Assembly: GCA_947448675.1 (NCBI GenBank)
Contig: CANFOR010000036.1
Span: forward strand, 1-16,224
DNA from: Betaproteobacteria bacterium
GTDB lineage: Bacteria > Pseudomonadota > Gammaproteobacteria > Burkholderiales > Burkholderiaceae_C
Reading direction: 5' to 3'
Length of the DNA stretch: 16,224 bases
How positions within the stretch are numbered: position 1 is the first letter of the stretch; the number at the start of each line of letters is the position of its first letter. Positions 1-9,850 of the stretch are shown piece by piece. The position numbers were made by a program, and so were the translations under genes. The notes below the pieces were generated by a model. That model was given only the letters and a program-made list of their open reading frames with translations, was not told where the DNA came from and searched no databases.

Positions 1-28
1 CGGGGTCGGCAACCAACACGCGGCTCAT
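1..28 (-). CDS. 5' end of an unidentified gene, cut by the window edge
   Basis: An ATG at 28-26 overlaps the TGA of the DUF815 ATPase by four bases (ATGA), a usual sign of translational coupling. The nine visible codons read MSRVLVADP with no stop before the edge. I see no Shine-Dalgarno sequence, which fits coupling. Nine residues do not identify a family. A NUDIX hydrolase often follows this ATPase in related genomes as I remember them, but nothing here tests that. Confidence 0.4.
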
Positions 29-903
29 GTGCCGCAAGCGTGCCGACCTGCGTAGTCACGCGCAAACTGGTAGGCCACCCGCCCACTGCGTGAACCGCGC
101 TCGAGGGCCCAAACCAGGGCCTCGGGCCGCGCGTCGCTTATGGCTTGCGCAGGCACTGCAAAATGCGCTAGCCACTGGGCTGCAATGGCCAGGTATTCGT
201 CTTGGCTAAAGGGGTAGAAGCTCACCCACAAACCAAAGCGCTCCGACAAAGAGATTTTTTCTTCTACGCCTTCACCCGGGTGCACTTCGCCGTCGTCAGT
301 ATGGGTGTAGCTGAGGTTTTCTTTCATGTACTCGGGCAGCAAATGGCGGCGGTTGCTGGTGGCGTAAATCAGCACGTTGGGCGTGGCTGCAGCCACCGAG
401 CCGTCGAGGATGGACTTGAGCGCTTTGTAGCCGGGCTCGCCGTCTTCAAAGCTGAGGTCGTCGCAAAACACAATGAATTTTTCAGGCCGCTCAGAGACCA
501 CATCAACGATATCAGGCAGGTCGACCAAGTCAGCTTTGTCCACCTCGATCAAACGCAAACCCTGGGGCGCGTAAGCGTTCAAACAGGCCTTAACCAGTGA
601 AGACTTGCCGGTGCCGCGCGCGCCGGTCAGCAGCACGTTGTTGGCGGGCTTGCCAGCGACAAATTGCTGGGTATTGCGCTCAATTTTTTCTTTTTGCCCG
701 TCAATCTCTTGCAGGTCGGCCAGGCCCATGCTGCCCACATGGCGCACCGGCTCCAAAGCCCCGTGGCCGGAGGAACGTTTGCGATAGCGCCAAGCAATGG
801 CTAGGCTCCAATCGGGCGCGCCCAAGGGCTGCGGCAAGATGGCTGCAATGTGCGCCATCAATGCTTCGGCGCGGCCCATCAGGTGTTCAAATTTTTCGTT
901 CAT
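25..903 (-). CDS. DUF815-family AAA+ ATP-binding protein
   Basis: A 292-residue P-loop ATPase of the DUF815 type, predicted cytoplasmic; the cellular role of this family is not established. Visible motifs in order are Walker A GARGTGKS at 94-101, a Walker B strand FIVFCDDL at 143-150, a sensor-1-like ATSN at 181-184, an arginine-finger candidate in SERFGLW near 222, and a C-terminal GSRSGR near 270-275 that fits sensor 2. Residues 1-60 carry a family N-terminal region. The ATG lies one base after the argJ stop (TGA-C-ATG) and has no good Shine-Dalgarno of its own, so translation is probably coupled to argJ. The stop overlaps the next gene. Family assignment is firm from the motif order; function is unknown. 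Confidence 0.9.
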   Translation of the reverse strand: MNEKFEHLMGRAEALMAHIAAILPQPLGAPDWSLAIAWRYRKRSSGHGALEPVRHVGSMGLADLQEIDGQKEKIERNTQQFVAGKPANNVLLTGARGTGKSSLVKACLNAYAPQGLRLIEVDKADLVDLPDIVDVVSERPEKFIVFCDDLSFEDGEPGYKALKSILDGSVAAATPNVLIYATSNRRHLLPEYMKENLSYTHTDDGEVHPGEGVEEKISLSERFGLWVSFYPFSQDEYLAIAAQWLAHFAVPAQAISDARPEALVWALERGSRSGRVAYQFARDYAGRHACGT

Positions 904-904
904 G

Positions 905-2134
905 TCAGGAGCGGTAGTCGGCGTTAATTTTCACGTAGTCATAGCTGAGATCGCAGGTCCATACGGTGTCGCTGGCCTCGCCCCGGCCCAAGCCGACGCG
1001 TATGGTGATCTCGCTTTGCTGCATCACCCGCGCGCCGTCTTCTTCGCGGTAGCTGGGGTTACGGCCACCGCGGGTGGCCACGTGCACGTCGTCTAGGTGC
1101 AGTTCAATGCGGCGGCTGTCTAAATCGTCTATGCCTGCATAACCGACTGCCGCCAAAATGCGGCCCAGATTCGGGTCGCTGGCGAAGAACGCGGTTTTAA
1201 CCAAGGGCGAGTGCGCAATAGCGTAACAAACCTTGCGGCATTCCTCGCTAGTGCGCCCCCCGCTTACGTTTACAGCTATAAATTTAGTAGCACCCTCGCC
1301 GTCGCGCACAATCGCTTGGGCCAGCAGCTGGGCAATCTCGCGCAGTGCCGCGCGCAGGGTTAGCGCGTCTTCACTGTCCAGCGAGGTGATGGGGGCATGG
1401 GCGGCTTGGTTGCTAGCGATCAACACAAACGAGTCGTTGGTGGAGGTGTCGCCATCGACCGTGATGCGGTTGAACGAAGCCTCGGCCAGTTCGTGCGCCA
1501 AGGGCGGCATCAGCGCTTGGGCCACGCAGGCGTCAGTCGCGATAAAGCCCAGCATGGTGGCCATGTTGGGGCGGATCATGCCAGCGCCTTTGCTGATGCC
1601 GGTGATGGTGACCGGCGCACCACCAATGTGCACGCGGCGGCTGAAAGCCTTGGGCACGGTGTCGGTGGTCATGATGGCCTGCGCTGCGTTCAGCCAGTTG
1701 TCGGCCTTGGCGTCGGCCAGGGCTACGGGCAAACCAGCCTCGATGCGCTGGTGCGGCAGTGGTTCCATGATGACGCCAGTAGAAAAGGGCAGCACTTGCT
1801 CAGGCGCGATGCCCAGCTGGCCCGCCAGCGCCTTGCAGGTGCTGCGCGCACGCTGCAAGCCTTCGTCGCCGGTGCCGGCATTGGCATTGCCGGTGTTGAT
1901 GAGCATGGCGCGAATACCCCGGCCCAGGCGCAAATGCTCGCGGCAAATTTGCACCGGCGCGGCGCAAAACCGGTTTTGCGTAAACACGCCCGAAACCGAT
2001 GCGCCTTCGTCAATTAAAACCACGCTCAAGTCTTTGCGGCTCGCCTTGCGAATCCCCGCTTCGGTAATGCCAATGCGCACACCTGGCACTGGAAATAAAT
2101 GGGCGGCCAGTGGTGCAGGACGATGGACGGGCAT
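905..2134 (-). CDS. argJ: Bifunctional glutamate N-acetyltransferase / amino-acid acetyltransferase ArgJ
   Basis: ArgJ transfers the acetyl group from N-acetylornithine to glutamate, the recycling step of arginine biosynthesis; many members also make N-acetylglutamate from acetyl-CoA. The 409-residue length is usual. The self-cleavage site is clear: KGAGMIRPNMATMLGF at 182-197, in which T193 would become the N-terminal nucleophile of the beta chain. Other family blocks are LINTGNANAGTG near 78-89, VDGDTSTND, GATKF and the C-terminal SDPNLGRILAAVGYAG. A strong Shine-Dalgarno (TAGGAGG) stands 5-6 nt before the ATG. It lies 69 nt after secA and one base before the ATPase, so the three may be cotranscribed. 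Codons for ATKFIAV (about 1270-1293) are AT-rich compared with the rest of the gene. Whether it is bifunctional or ornithine-only cannot be told from the sequence. Confidence 0.97.
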   Translation of the reverse strand: MPVHRPAPLAAHLFPVPGVRIGITEAGIRKASRKDLSVVLIDEGASVSGVFTQNRFCAAPVQICREHLRLGRGIRAMLINTGNANAGTGDEGLQRARSTCKALAGQLGIAPEQVLPFSTGVIMEPLPHQRIEAGLPVALADAKADNWLNAAQAIMTTDTVPKAFSRRVHIGGAPVTITGISKGAGMIRPNMATMLGFIATDACVAQALMPPLAHELAEASFNRITVDGDTSTNDSFVLIASNQAAHAPITSLDSEDALTLRAALREIAQLLAQAIVRDGEGATKFIAVNVSGGRTSEECRKVCYAIAHSPLVKTAFFASDPNLGRILAAVGYAGIDDLDSRRIELHLDDVHVATRGGRNPSYREEDGARVMQQSEITIRVGLGRGEASDTVWTCDLSYDYVKINADYRS

Positions 2135-2151
2135 TGCGGCCTCCTAGATGG

Positions 2152-2184
2152 GCTTGAAATGAACTTGAAGTGGACTTGAAGTAG
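2152..2184. repeat. Three tandem 11-bp repeats between secA and argJ
   Basis: Three adjoining units, GCTTGAAATGA (2152-2162), ACTTGAAGTGG (2163-2173) and ACTTGAAGTAG (2174-2184), share CTTGAA at an 11-bp period. They lie in the 69-nt gap between the secA stop and the argJ Shine-Dalgarno. No terminator-like hairpin is visible here. The function is unknown; it may be simple replication slippage. Confidence 0.6.
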
Positions 2185-2203
2185 GCTTAGCTTAGGTAAC
2201 GGC

Positions 2204-4975
<2,772 letters not shown>

Positions 4976-5093
4976 GGATGCGAAGCCGCGCTGGTTGCCT
5001 TCGGTGGCGCTCAGTGCAAGCAAAAGTCCTCAATAGATGGGATTCAGGTGCGGGTGCTGCCCATAATTGCAAGCCGCACCACAAACACTGATT

Positions 5094-6062
5094 TTAGCGT
5101 GGTGTTGTGTCTACCGCTTTACGCGGTTTGCCAAGCTGCGCCACGGCCCTTGGCAGGCTCTGTCCAGCGGACAAGAATTTTTGCGGATCTTGCGGGACGC
5201 CGTCTACCAAGACTTCAAAGTGCAGGTGGGGCCCGGTAGAACGGCCAGTGGTGCCGACTTCGGCAATTTTTTGACCACGGCGAATCAAATCGCCTTTTTT
5301 CACAAACACGTGCGAGGCATGGGCGTAGCGGGTAATCAGGTCGTTGCCATGGTCAATTTCGACCATGTTGCCATAGGCGGGATGAAACTCCTGGGTCACC
5401 ACCACACCGCCCGCAGCGGCCACGATGGGCGTACTAGGGTCGGCCTGGAAGTCCAGCCCGGTATGCAAGGCAGAGCGCCCCGTAAATGGGTCTATGCGCC
5501 AACCAAAAAACGAACCAAGGTGGGCACCCGCCACGGGTTGCTGCGTGGGCACCATGAGCTTTTTAATGCGCTGGTCAAACAGACGCGACTCCATAACGGT
5601 CATCAAGTCGACGCGCTGGTCGGTAAGGTGATCCAAATCCGTAAGTGTTGCCTGCAGTTCCTCCATGCTCAAGCTATGGCCCGAGATCAGAGCGCCACCA
5701 CGGCCTGGTACGGTCTTTATTTCGTTCGGATTGACCCCTGCCAGACCCGACACGCGTTCGCCCAAAGATTCAAGCTGCACCATCTTGGCTTGCATTTCGC
5801 CGACTTTTTTGGCCATGGCATCGAGGTTTTCTCGCATGAAGCGGTCACGCTGGTCGAACTCGTCTTTTACAACGAGCTTAACCAAGGTGCCGACCACGGG
5901 CCAGCCCTCGCGTGCGCCTTTGAGGAAAATCCAGTGGTACATCAAAGCCGCAACGGTCATGAGCACCAGCGAGGCCAACAAGCTCGAGAGAACCAAGCGT
6001 GTACCGCTTAAATGGATAGCGCGGCTTTTTGCCAACCAAGCATCCGTGATAATCAAATGCAC
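5094..6062 (-). CDS. M23 family (LytM-type) zinc metallopeptidase, membrane anchored
   Basis: A predicted cell-wall peptidase of 322 residues. One membrane segment lies at about 22-44, followed by a periplasmic region with a probable coiled coil (about 65-105) and a C-terminal M23/LytM domain (about 178-300). The zinc-site residues are present: H200 and D204 in HTGLD, H248 in RYAH, and H279/H281 in HLHFE, so it should be catalytically competent rather than a degenerate EnvC-like activator. The start is a GTG at 6062, with GGAG 8 nt upstream; no in-frame ATG precedes it. It diverges from the DUF721 gene, whose ATG is 26 bp away, so its promoter must lie inside that gene. Its position next to secA is common in Burkholderiales as I recall. 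The substrate (which cross-link, cell division or growth) is not indicated. Confidence 0.93.
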   Translation of the reverse strand: MHLIITDAWLAKSRAIHLSGTRLVLSSLLASLVLMTVAALMYHWIFLKGAREGWPVVGTLVKLVVKDEFDQRDRFMRENLDAMAKKVGEMQAKMVQLESLGERVSGLAGVNPNEIKTVPGRGGALISGHSLSMEELQATLTDLDHLTDQRVDLMTVMESRLFDQRIKKLMVPTQQPVAGAHLGSFFGWRIDPFTGRSALHTGLDFQADPSTPIVAAAGGVVVTQEFHPAYGNMVEIDHGNDLITRYAHASHVFVKKGDLIRRGQKIAEVGTTGRSTGPHLHFEVLVDGVPQDPQKFLSAGQSLPRAVAQLGKPRKAVDTTPR

Positions 6063-6088
6063 TTCATTTGCTCCAATACATACAGCCC

Positions 6089-6403
6089 ATGCACCGCCCC
6101 ACCCAAGCCGTCACGCTGGCCCAAGCGGCACAGCAGTCGACCACATTGGCGCACTTGGTGCAACTCACGGCAGAGTCTGCGCAGCGGCTTAAAGCGGTTG
6201 AATCGTTAATCCCTATTTTGCTACGCCCTGCCATACAAGCGGGTCCTATTGACGGCAAAGCTTGGTGCCTGTTGGTCAAGGGTAATGCAGCAGCAGCCAA
6301 GCTAAGGCAACTTCTGCCCTTGATCCAAGCCGCATTGCAAGCGCGGGGATGCGAGGTTACCTCAATTCGCATCAAGGTTCAATTGAACAGCAGCCATTCT
6401 TAG
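6089..6403 (+). CDS. DUF721 / DciA-like protein
   Basis: A small protein of 104 residues resembling the DUF721 family, which includes DciA, the loader/operator of the replicative helicase DnaB in bacteria lacking DnaC. The match rests on the pattern SAQRLKAVESLIP followed by WCLLVKGNAAAAKLRQLLP and an ending strand-like IRIKV, which is the KH-like fold typical of the family. The frame is open to a TTG at 6068, giving seven more residues, but the ATG at 6089 gives the MHRP start I expect for relatives; neither has a convincing Shine-Dalgarno. The gene diverges from the M23 peptidase and is converged on by the phosphoesterase. It is shorter than typical DciA, so helicase loading is an inference from the family. 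Confidence 0.75.
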   Translation: MHRPTQAVTLAQAAQQSTTLAHLVQLTAESAQRLKAVESLIPILLRPAIQAGPIDGKAWCLLVKGNAAAAKLRQLLPLIQAALQARGCEVTSIRIKVQLNSSHS

Positions 6404-6540
6404 CGCATTTTTGTAAAGCATCGCAGTTTTTCTTGGCAAACGAGAACTTGTTCCGTCTTCCACAAGCTGGCAAAAAGGGCAAGCTGGGGTCTAGCAGCAA
6501 CGCACTCAGCATGGCTTATAAACCGCCTCTGCTACACCTT

Positions 6541-6597
6541 AATAGCTATAAAAATAATAGCTTCAAACGCTCTACTTTATTGGCTTGCAGCCGTTTT
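6541..6597. repeat. AT-centred interspersed repeat at the end of the phosphoesterase gene
   Basis: The segment begins with a perfect 6-bp inverted repeat, AGCTAT (6544-6549) and ATAGCT (6557-6562), around an A/T-rich 7-nt centre. It continues with a GC-richer part up to the phosphoesterase stop codon. It resembles short interspersed repeats that I recall as abundant in Comamonadaceae, and it shares its core with 15965-15981 in the NIF3 gene and, less closely, 1274-1291 in argJ. The stem is too AT-rich to be a convincing terminator for either converging gene. Confidence 0.45.
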
Positions 6598-8857
6598 ACC
6601 TTGTGTCCATGAGCTGCGCAAAGCGTTGTTCCGCGCGTTCTAACAGCTGCGCGTCTCCAAGTTGCTGAACCGATTTTTGCTTGACAGCAGGCTTGGTTTT
6701 CCCCAGCTTCATGCCCTTCACCGTCTTGGCGGCCTTGGCATCGGGCAAGCTGGCAAGGAAGCACAGCAAAGCCTCGTGCGATCCGTCGATCGGCGGCGAG
6801 GCCGCAAGCTTGCGTGCACGCGGTACCGGCTCCATGGCACGGTTGGCAATCCGCAATGGGGTGTCAGCGCGTGGGGTTTGTAGCTTTTTCAATGCATTTG
6901 CAAAGCTGTTGCAACGCCGCGTGCCCGCGCTCTCGTCCATGCGCCGACTCAAACTGGGCAGGCTCCATTTCTCACACACGTAACGCAAAATACTGGTGTG
7001 ATCAAACACGGTACTACAAACACTTTTTTCAACCCAGGGTGAAACCAAAATGGTGGGCACGCGTACACCCAAACGGGCAAAATCGTATTCGGCCACTTTG
7101 CCATCTGGCGCTATTGTTGCAGGTGGTGGAACGTGGTCAAAAAAACCACCGTGTTCGTCGTAAGTCACGATGAGCAGCGTGGACTCCCAGAGCGCCGGAT
7201 TGCTGCGCAATGCGTTGTACACATCAGCAATCAATTTGTCACCCTTGCCGATGTCGGAGGGTGGGTGCTGGTCGTTTTCTTGCTCACCAAAATAGCAAGG
7301 TTCGATGAACACATATTCTGGAAACTGCTCGGGCTTGCCTTTTGCATCGGTAAAAAAGTCGGCCATAGCGGCATAGCTGTCAGTCAGTAAGCTGATGCCA
7401 TATTTAAGCCACATGTGGGACATCACAATGCTTTGCGGCATACCATCGTGGTAGATGCGCCAGGTTTTATTGGCAGCGCTGAGCCTGTCATAAACCGTGT
7501 CTTGGTCATACAGCTTGAGGTCTTCGGGGTGCTGGCGCGAGGGCATCAAAACATGCCCATTGCAGGTGCCGCTGTGTACAAAAAAACGGTTCTGCCAAGT
7601 TGGCCCTGGCATCGATGAAAACCAGTGATCGCAAAGCAAAAAGTTGCGTGCCAAACTGTGCAGCGCAGGCAGACTATCGTCTTGCGCTTGCGCACCCATT
7701 GGGAAGTAGGCCATGACCTGTTGGATTTGCTCGCAGTCTGCGGCTTTGCTTTCATCCAAAGCAGCGGCCTTGATGTATTCGTCGACAAAGCCGCCCATAG
7801 CAGTACCGTTGCTTTGACCCATTTGCTGCAACACATTCACATGCTCGTGCGGCAGGTCTTTGCCCACGCTCGCAGCGGCATTTGCGCTTTGCTTGTACAA
7901 ATTTCCCCTAGCCGAGCGATTGCTGAATTTCTCTCCCGTTTGGGGAATGCCTTCCAAATGCGGGTAAATTTTGGTGGCGTCGCCCAGCAAATGGTCGAAA
8001 GACCGGTTTTCCAGCATGAGCACCACCACATGTTGTATGGGGTCTGCATTGGGGGCCGATTGCGCTTTGCGTAGTGCCTTAGAACGCACCGGGTCGGCTT
8101 TTGTAGCCGCCATTGCTTTAGCCAGGCTGGCTTTGCGTGTGTAGCCTCTGCCCACGCGCTTGCTGGCTTTGAGCTCTACACGACGGCTTGCTTTTTTATC
8201 CTCCGCCGCGTTGTACGTGGTGTGTTGCTGCGTGTCTGGGTCATAAAAGCCAATGTATGAGCCTGGGCTCACGCCAAACGATGCCAAACTTTTGCCTTTG
8301 TGCAAAGCACCCAAAAAGTCGTTGCGCCCACCTTCTTGTTCATCGGGCGTAAAGTACAAAGGCAAAACAAAGTTCGACACTTCGATACCATCGATCGTGT
8401 AGGTCTGTGACTGCACCGCATCACACATTTCAAACCAATGGAATACCGTTTTAGTCGGCGTTGTGGGGTGCGGGCCTTGCACCAACAAGTTGCCCTGTGC
8501 GTCGCCCAGCAATTCCAAAGTTTCGTGCGACAAAGTCACCGTCCAACTTTCTTTGAGCTGCTTGCACAATTCTAAGAAAACAAAGCCGTATGGAATGCCG
8601 CGAAAATTGGCTTCGTGGTAGCCCAAGGCTTCAGTCACATCGGCTTTGTCGGCCAAGTAAATCACGGCGTCGCCGCGCATGTCGGCCAATGAAGCTTTGT
8701 CTGCTTGCGCACCCACTGCGCCCTCTAGGCGCAATGTGGCGGACAAACTCCAGTAAGGATCAAAATCTTCTTTAATCTGGCGATTGATCGCGCGAATGGC
8801 TGGCAAGACTTCTGCATGGCTCAGCAAGTTCGACCGATTGACAAGCGAAATAATCAT
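6596..8857 (-). CDS. Two-domain protein: metallopeptidase-like N-terminal domain plus phospholipase C / acid phosphatase-type phosphoesterase
   Basis: A 753-residue protein. The C-terminal part (about 273-640) is a PF04185-type phosphoesterase, the family of AcpA acid phosphatase and bacterial phospholipase C. Key segments are HVVVLMLENRSFDHLLG at 276-292, CDHWFSSMPGPTWQNRFF at 409-426, YDEHGGFFDHVPPP at 566-579, and FDHTS at 618-622. The N-terminal part (1-215) is a separate conserved module with SHETLELLGD at 110-119, where H111-E112 recalls a zinc-peptidase helix but no HExxH is complete. A lysine-rich linker (about 220-265) joins them and a basic tail (about 660-753) follows. No signal peptide, lipobox or Tat motif is visible at the N-terminus, unusual for this phosphoesterase family. 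AAGGAG lies 5 nt before the ATG. Substrate unknown: lipid, phosphomonoester or nucleotide are all possible. Confidence 0.88.
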   Translation of the reverse strand: MIISLVNRSNLLSHAEVLPAIRAINRQIKEDFDPYWSLSATLRLEGAVGAQADKASLADMRGDAVIYLADKADVTEALGYHEANFRGIPYGFVFLELCKQLKESWTVTLSHETLELLGDAQGNLLVQGPHPTTPTKTVFHWFEMCDAVQSQTYTIDGIEVSNFVLPLYFTPDEQEGGRNDFLGALHKGKSLASFGVSPGSYIGFYDPDTQQHTTYNAAEDKKASRRVELKASKRVGRGYTRKASLAKAMAATKADPVRSKALRKAQSAPNADPIQHVVVLMLENRSFDHLLGDATKIYPHLEGIPQTGEKFSNRSARGNLYKQSANAAASVGKDLPHEHVNVLQQMGQSNGTAMGGFVDEYIKAAALDESKAADCEQIQQVMAYFPMGAQAQDDSLPALHSLARNFLLCDHWFSSMPGPTWQNRFFVHSGTCNGHVLMPSRQHPEDLKLYDQDTVYDRLSAANKTWRIYHDGMPQSIVMSHMWLKYGISLLTDSYAAMADFFTDAKGKPEQFPEYVFIEPCYFGEQENDQHPPSDIGKGDKLIADVYNALRSNPALWESTLLIVTYDEHGGFFDHVPPPATIAPDGKVAEYDFARLGVRVPTILVSPWVEKSVCSTVFDHTSILRYVCEKWSLPSLSRRMDESAGTRRCNSFANALKKLQTPRADTPLRIANRAMEPVPRARKLAASPPIDGSHEALLCFLASLPDAKAAKTVKGMKLGKTKPAVKQKSVQQLGDAQLLERAEQRFAQLMDTR

Positions 8858-8903
8858 AAAGACTCCTTCGATTTTGTCGCATTGAAGAACACAAACGAGC
8901 CAA

Positions 8904-8931
8904 ACTATGCCTTATTTGAAAAAAAATGCAA
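8904..8931 (-). promoter_or_regulatory. Weak candidate promoter of the phosphoesterase gene
   Basis: On the minus strand TTGCAT (8931-8926) and CATAGT (8909-8904) are separated by 16 nt that include a T-run. Each hexamer matches the sigma-70 consensus only partly (3 of 6 and 4 of 6). It is the best-placed pair between the gene start and the tRNA fragment at 8944, whose left end is only 13 bp upstream of the -35 hexamer. This is a guess from position and pattern. Confidence 0.25.
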
Positions 8932-8943
8932 GCCTGCAGAGAG

Positions 8944-8967
8944 TGGTGCCGATTGTCGGAATTGAAG
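8944..8967. repeat. Duplicated 3' end of tRNA-Thr (att-like site, distal copy)
   Basis: TGGTGCCGATTGTCGGAAT (8944-8962) is identical to 9851-9869, the encoded CCA, acceptor strand and T-arm side of the tRNA. Similarity continues to 8967 with two mismatches. It does not form a tRNA by itself. Confidence 0.75.
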
Positions 8968-9048
8968 TTGGAGTTGACCCCATTTCACGGACATCTTATT
9001 GTTCTTACTGAAGGAGCCCGTGAAATGGGGTCAACTTCAATTTCAATT
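8960..9048. mobile_element. Long inverted repeat, probable IS or MITE remnant
   Basis: A 31-bp left arm (8960-8990) and a 31-bp right arm (9018-9048) are inverted copies with two mismatches. The 17-bp core TTGACCCCATTTCACGG is perfect. They enclose a 27-nt centre that ends with AAGGAG, which looks like a ribosome binding site with no gene behind it. This fits an insertion sequence in which the transposase has been deleted, leaving the ends, or a small MITE-like unit. I see no clear target-site duplication. The first bases of the left arm overlap the tRNA-end duplication. Confidence 0.5.
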
Positions 9049-9058
9049 TCTCACGAGC

Positions 9059-9184
9059 ATGCCCGCTTGGCAGCCCATCATGCTGGCCATCACAGTCTGC
9101 GTAGCCATCCTTTCGCACGCGACAAAAAAGTACAACGAACGTCATCGCGCGCACTCATTGCTCAACTCAGTGGACACGGAGTAA
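9059..9184 (+). CDS. Doubtful small membrane-protein ORF (41 aa)
   Basis: From ATG 9059 to TAA 9184 the frame encodes 41 residues with one hydrophobic run, PIMLAITVCVAILSHA, followed by a basic KKYNERHR segment. This is the general look of a single-span small membrane protein. There is no Shine-Dalgarno in place and the frame runs back into the inverted repeat, so it could also be chance or a fragment of a larger lost gene. I recognise no family. Confidence 0.2.
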   Translation: MPAWQPIMLAITVCVAILSHATKKYNERHRAHSLLNSVDTE

Positions 9185-9219
9185 ATTTCTTTCGTCTGGG
9201 CTACTTCCCTTGCTGAGCT

Positions 9220-9557
9220 TCACTCGAATCGAATTTCAATTTCTGTCGGGCCTTGAGTTGGCGCTCTTTTGAGCAACGTACTTCTCATGGCTACCCTTTC
9301 AAATTCACTCCGCTTGGTCGGCTTACCGCGGGGCTGCTTTATAAATGCATAGTGTTCTGATATTTGCCCATGAAGCCACTTTTTTACGACAGATGCCAAC
9401 CAAATCGGCTTGCGAGCGACGCGCAGTGCAGGAGGAAGTCGATCTGACTGACGATAAAAATATTCAGAAGTGACCCACGGGCCATCTTTAAAATTACGGC
9501 TAGTTCGGCGGCATCGAGCGTCACGATTTCTGCAAGCTGCTTTTGTTCTAGAGACAC
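9220..9557 (-). pseudogene. Frameshifted AlpA/excisionase-like DNA-binding protein
   Basis: Two overlapping frames join into one HTH-type protein. A GTG at 9557, with AGGGGA 5 nt upstream, opens a frame reading SLEQKQLAEIVTLDAAELAV and ILKMARGSLLN. At the A5 run 9456-9460 (T5 on the coding strand) this frame leaves the pattern, and the overlapping frame, ending at 9220, continues with YRQSDRLPPALRVARKPIWL and ASVVKKWL. The joined product of about 112 residues matches the plan of AlpA/HTH_17 regulators: a helix-turn-helix, then LPP-x-LRV-x-RKP-x-W and V-x-x-WL. One missing T explains the break. Such proteins control or assist excision of integrative elements, which suits the flanking att-like repeats. 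Sequencing error in the homopolymer or programmed slippage are alternatives. The domain call is from pattern alone. Confidence 0.5.
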
Positions 9558-9585
9558 AACATTCCCCTGTGCGCAAAGGCATGGG

Positions 9586-9605
9586 CACGCATATATTTGT
9601 GCGTG
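9586..9605. promoter_or_regulatory. Palindrome upstream of the excisionase-like pseudogene
   Basis: CACGCA (9586-9591) and TGCGTG (9600-9605) form a perfect 6-bp inverted repeat with an 8-nt AT-rich centre. It begins 29 bp upstream of the GTG of the AlpA-like gene, a position suited to an operator for self-repression. No clear promoter hexamers overlap it. Confidence 0.25.
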
Positions 9606-9850
9606 TTGCGGTGGCGCGCTGAATGGTGTTAACCCTGCGATGAGGGGGTATGCAAAGCCTATGAAAACAAGCGCACTGTATGCGGGTCGGCTAGCCGCAC
9701 CTCCAAAAAATGGAGATTACAGTAGCTTTCTGCATCCGGCGCAATTGAACGCTGAGTTCTTTTGGGCCAAATTTTGCAAAAAACCGATGATGCCAGGTGA
9801 TTGCAAATTACCGCATGTGACGGCAAATTGTTGATTTACATAAGAAAAAA

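Noticed and set aside
1233..2147. 304-codon plus-strand open frame opposite argJ, and a 206-codon one within it
   Set aside because: Antisense to a firmly identified gene; low-complexity serine/alanine composition typical of GC-rich reverse frames; no family likeness.
5073..5105. CACCAC/GTGGTG hairpin after the M23 stop
   Set aside because: Six pairs with a 16-nt loop and no T-tract; not a convincing terminator or leader structure.
5067..6011. 314-codon plus-strand frame opposite the M23 peptidase
   Set aside because: A reverse-frame shadow. The minus strand has the catalytic motifs HTGLD, RYAH and HLHFE.
6544..6562. AGCTAT/ATAGCT hairpin as a bidirectional terminator between the DUF721 gene and the phosphoesterase
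   Set aside because: The stem is six AT-rich pairs with no good T-tract on either strand; the interspersed repeat explains it better.
9640..9834. 64-codon plus-strand frame inside the tRNA-Thr element
   Set aside because: No well-placed ribosome binding site, no recognisable motif, and it lies in decayed sequence. Chance is sufficient.
9790..9835. GCAAATT direct repeats and a loose AATTACCG/CGGCAAATT palindrome near the tRNA
   Set aside because: Could be integrase arm sites, but the match is imperfect and the region is AT-rich; no support beyond appearance.
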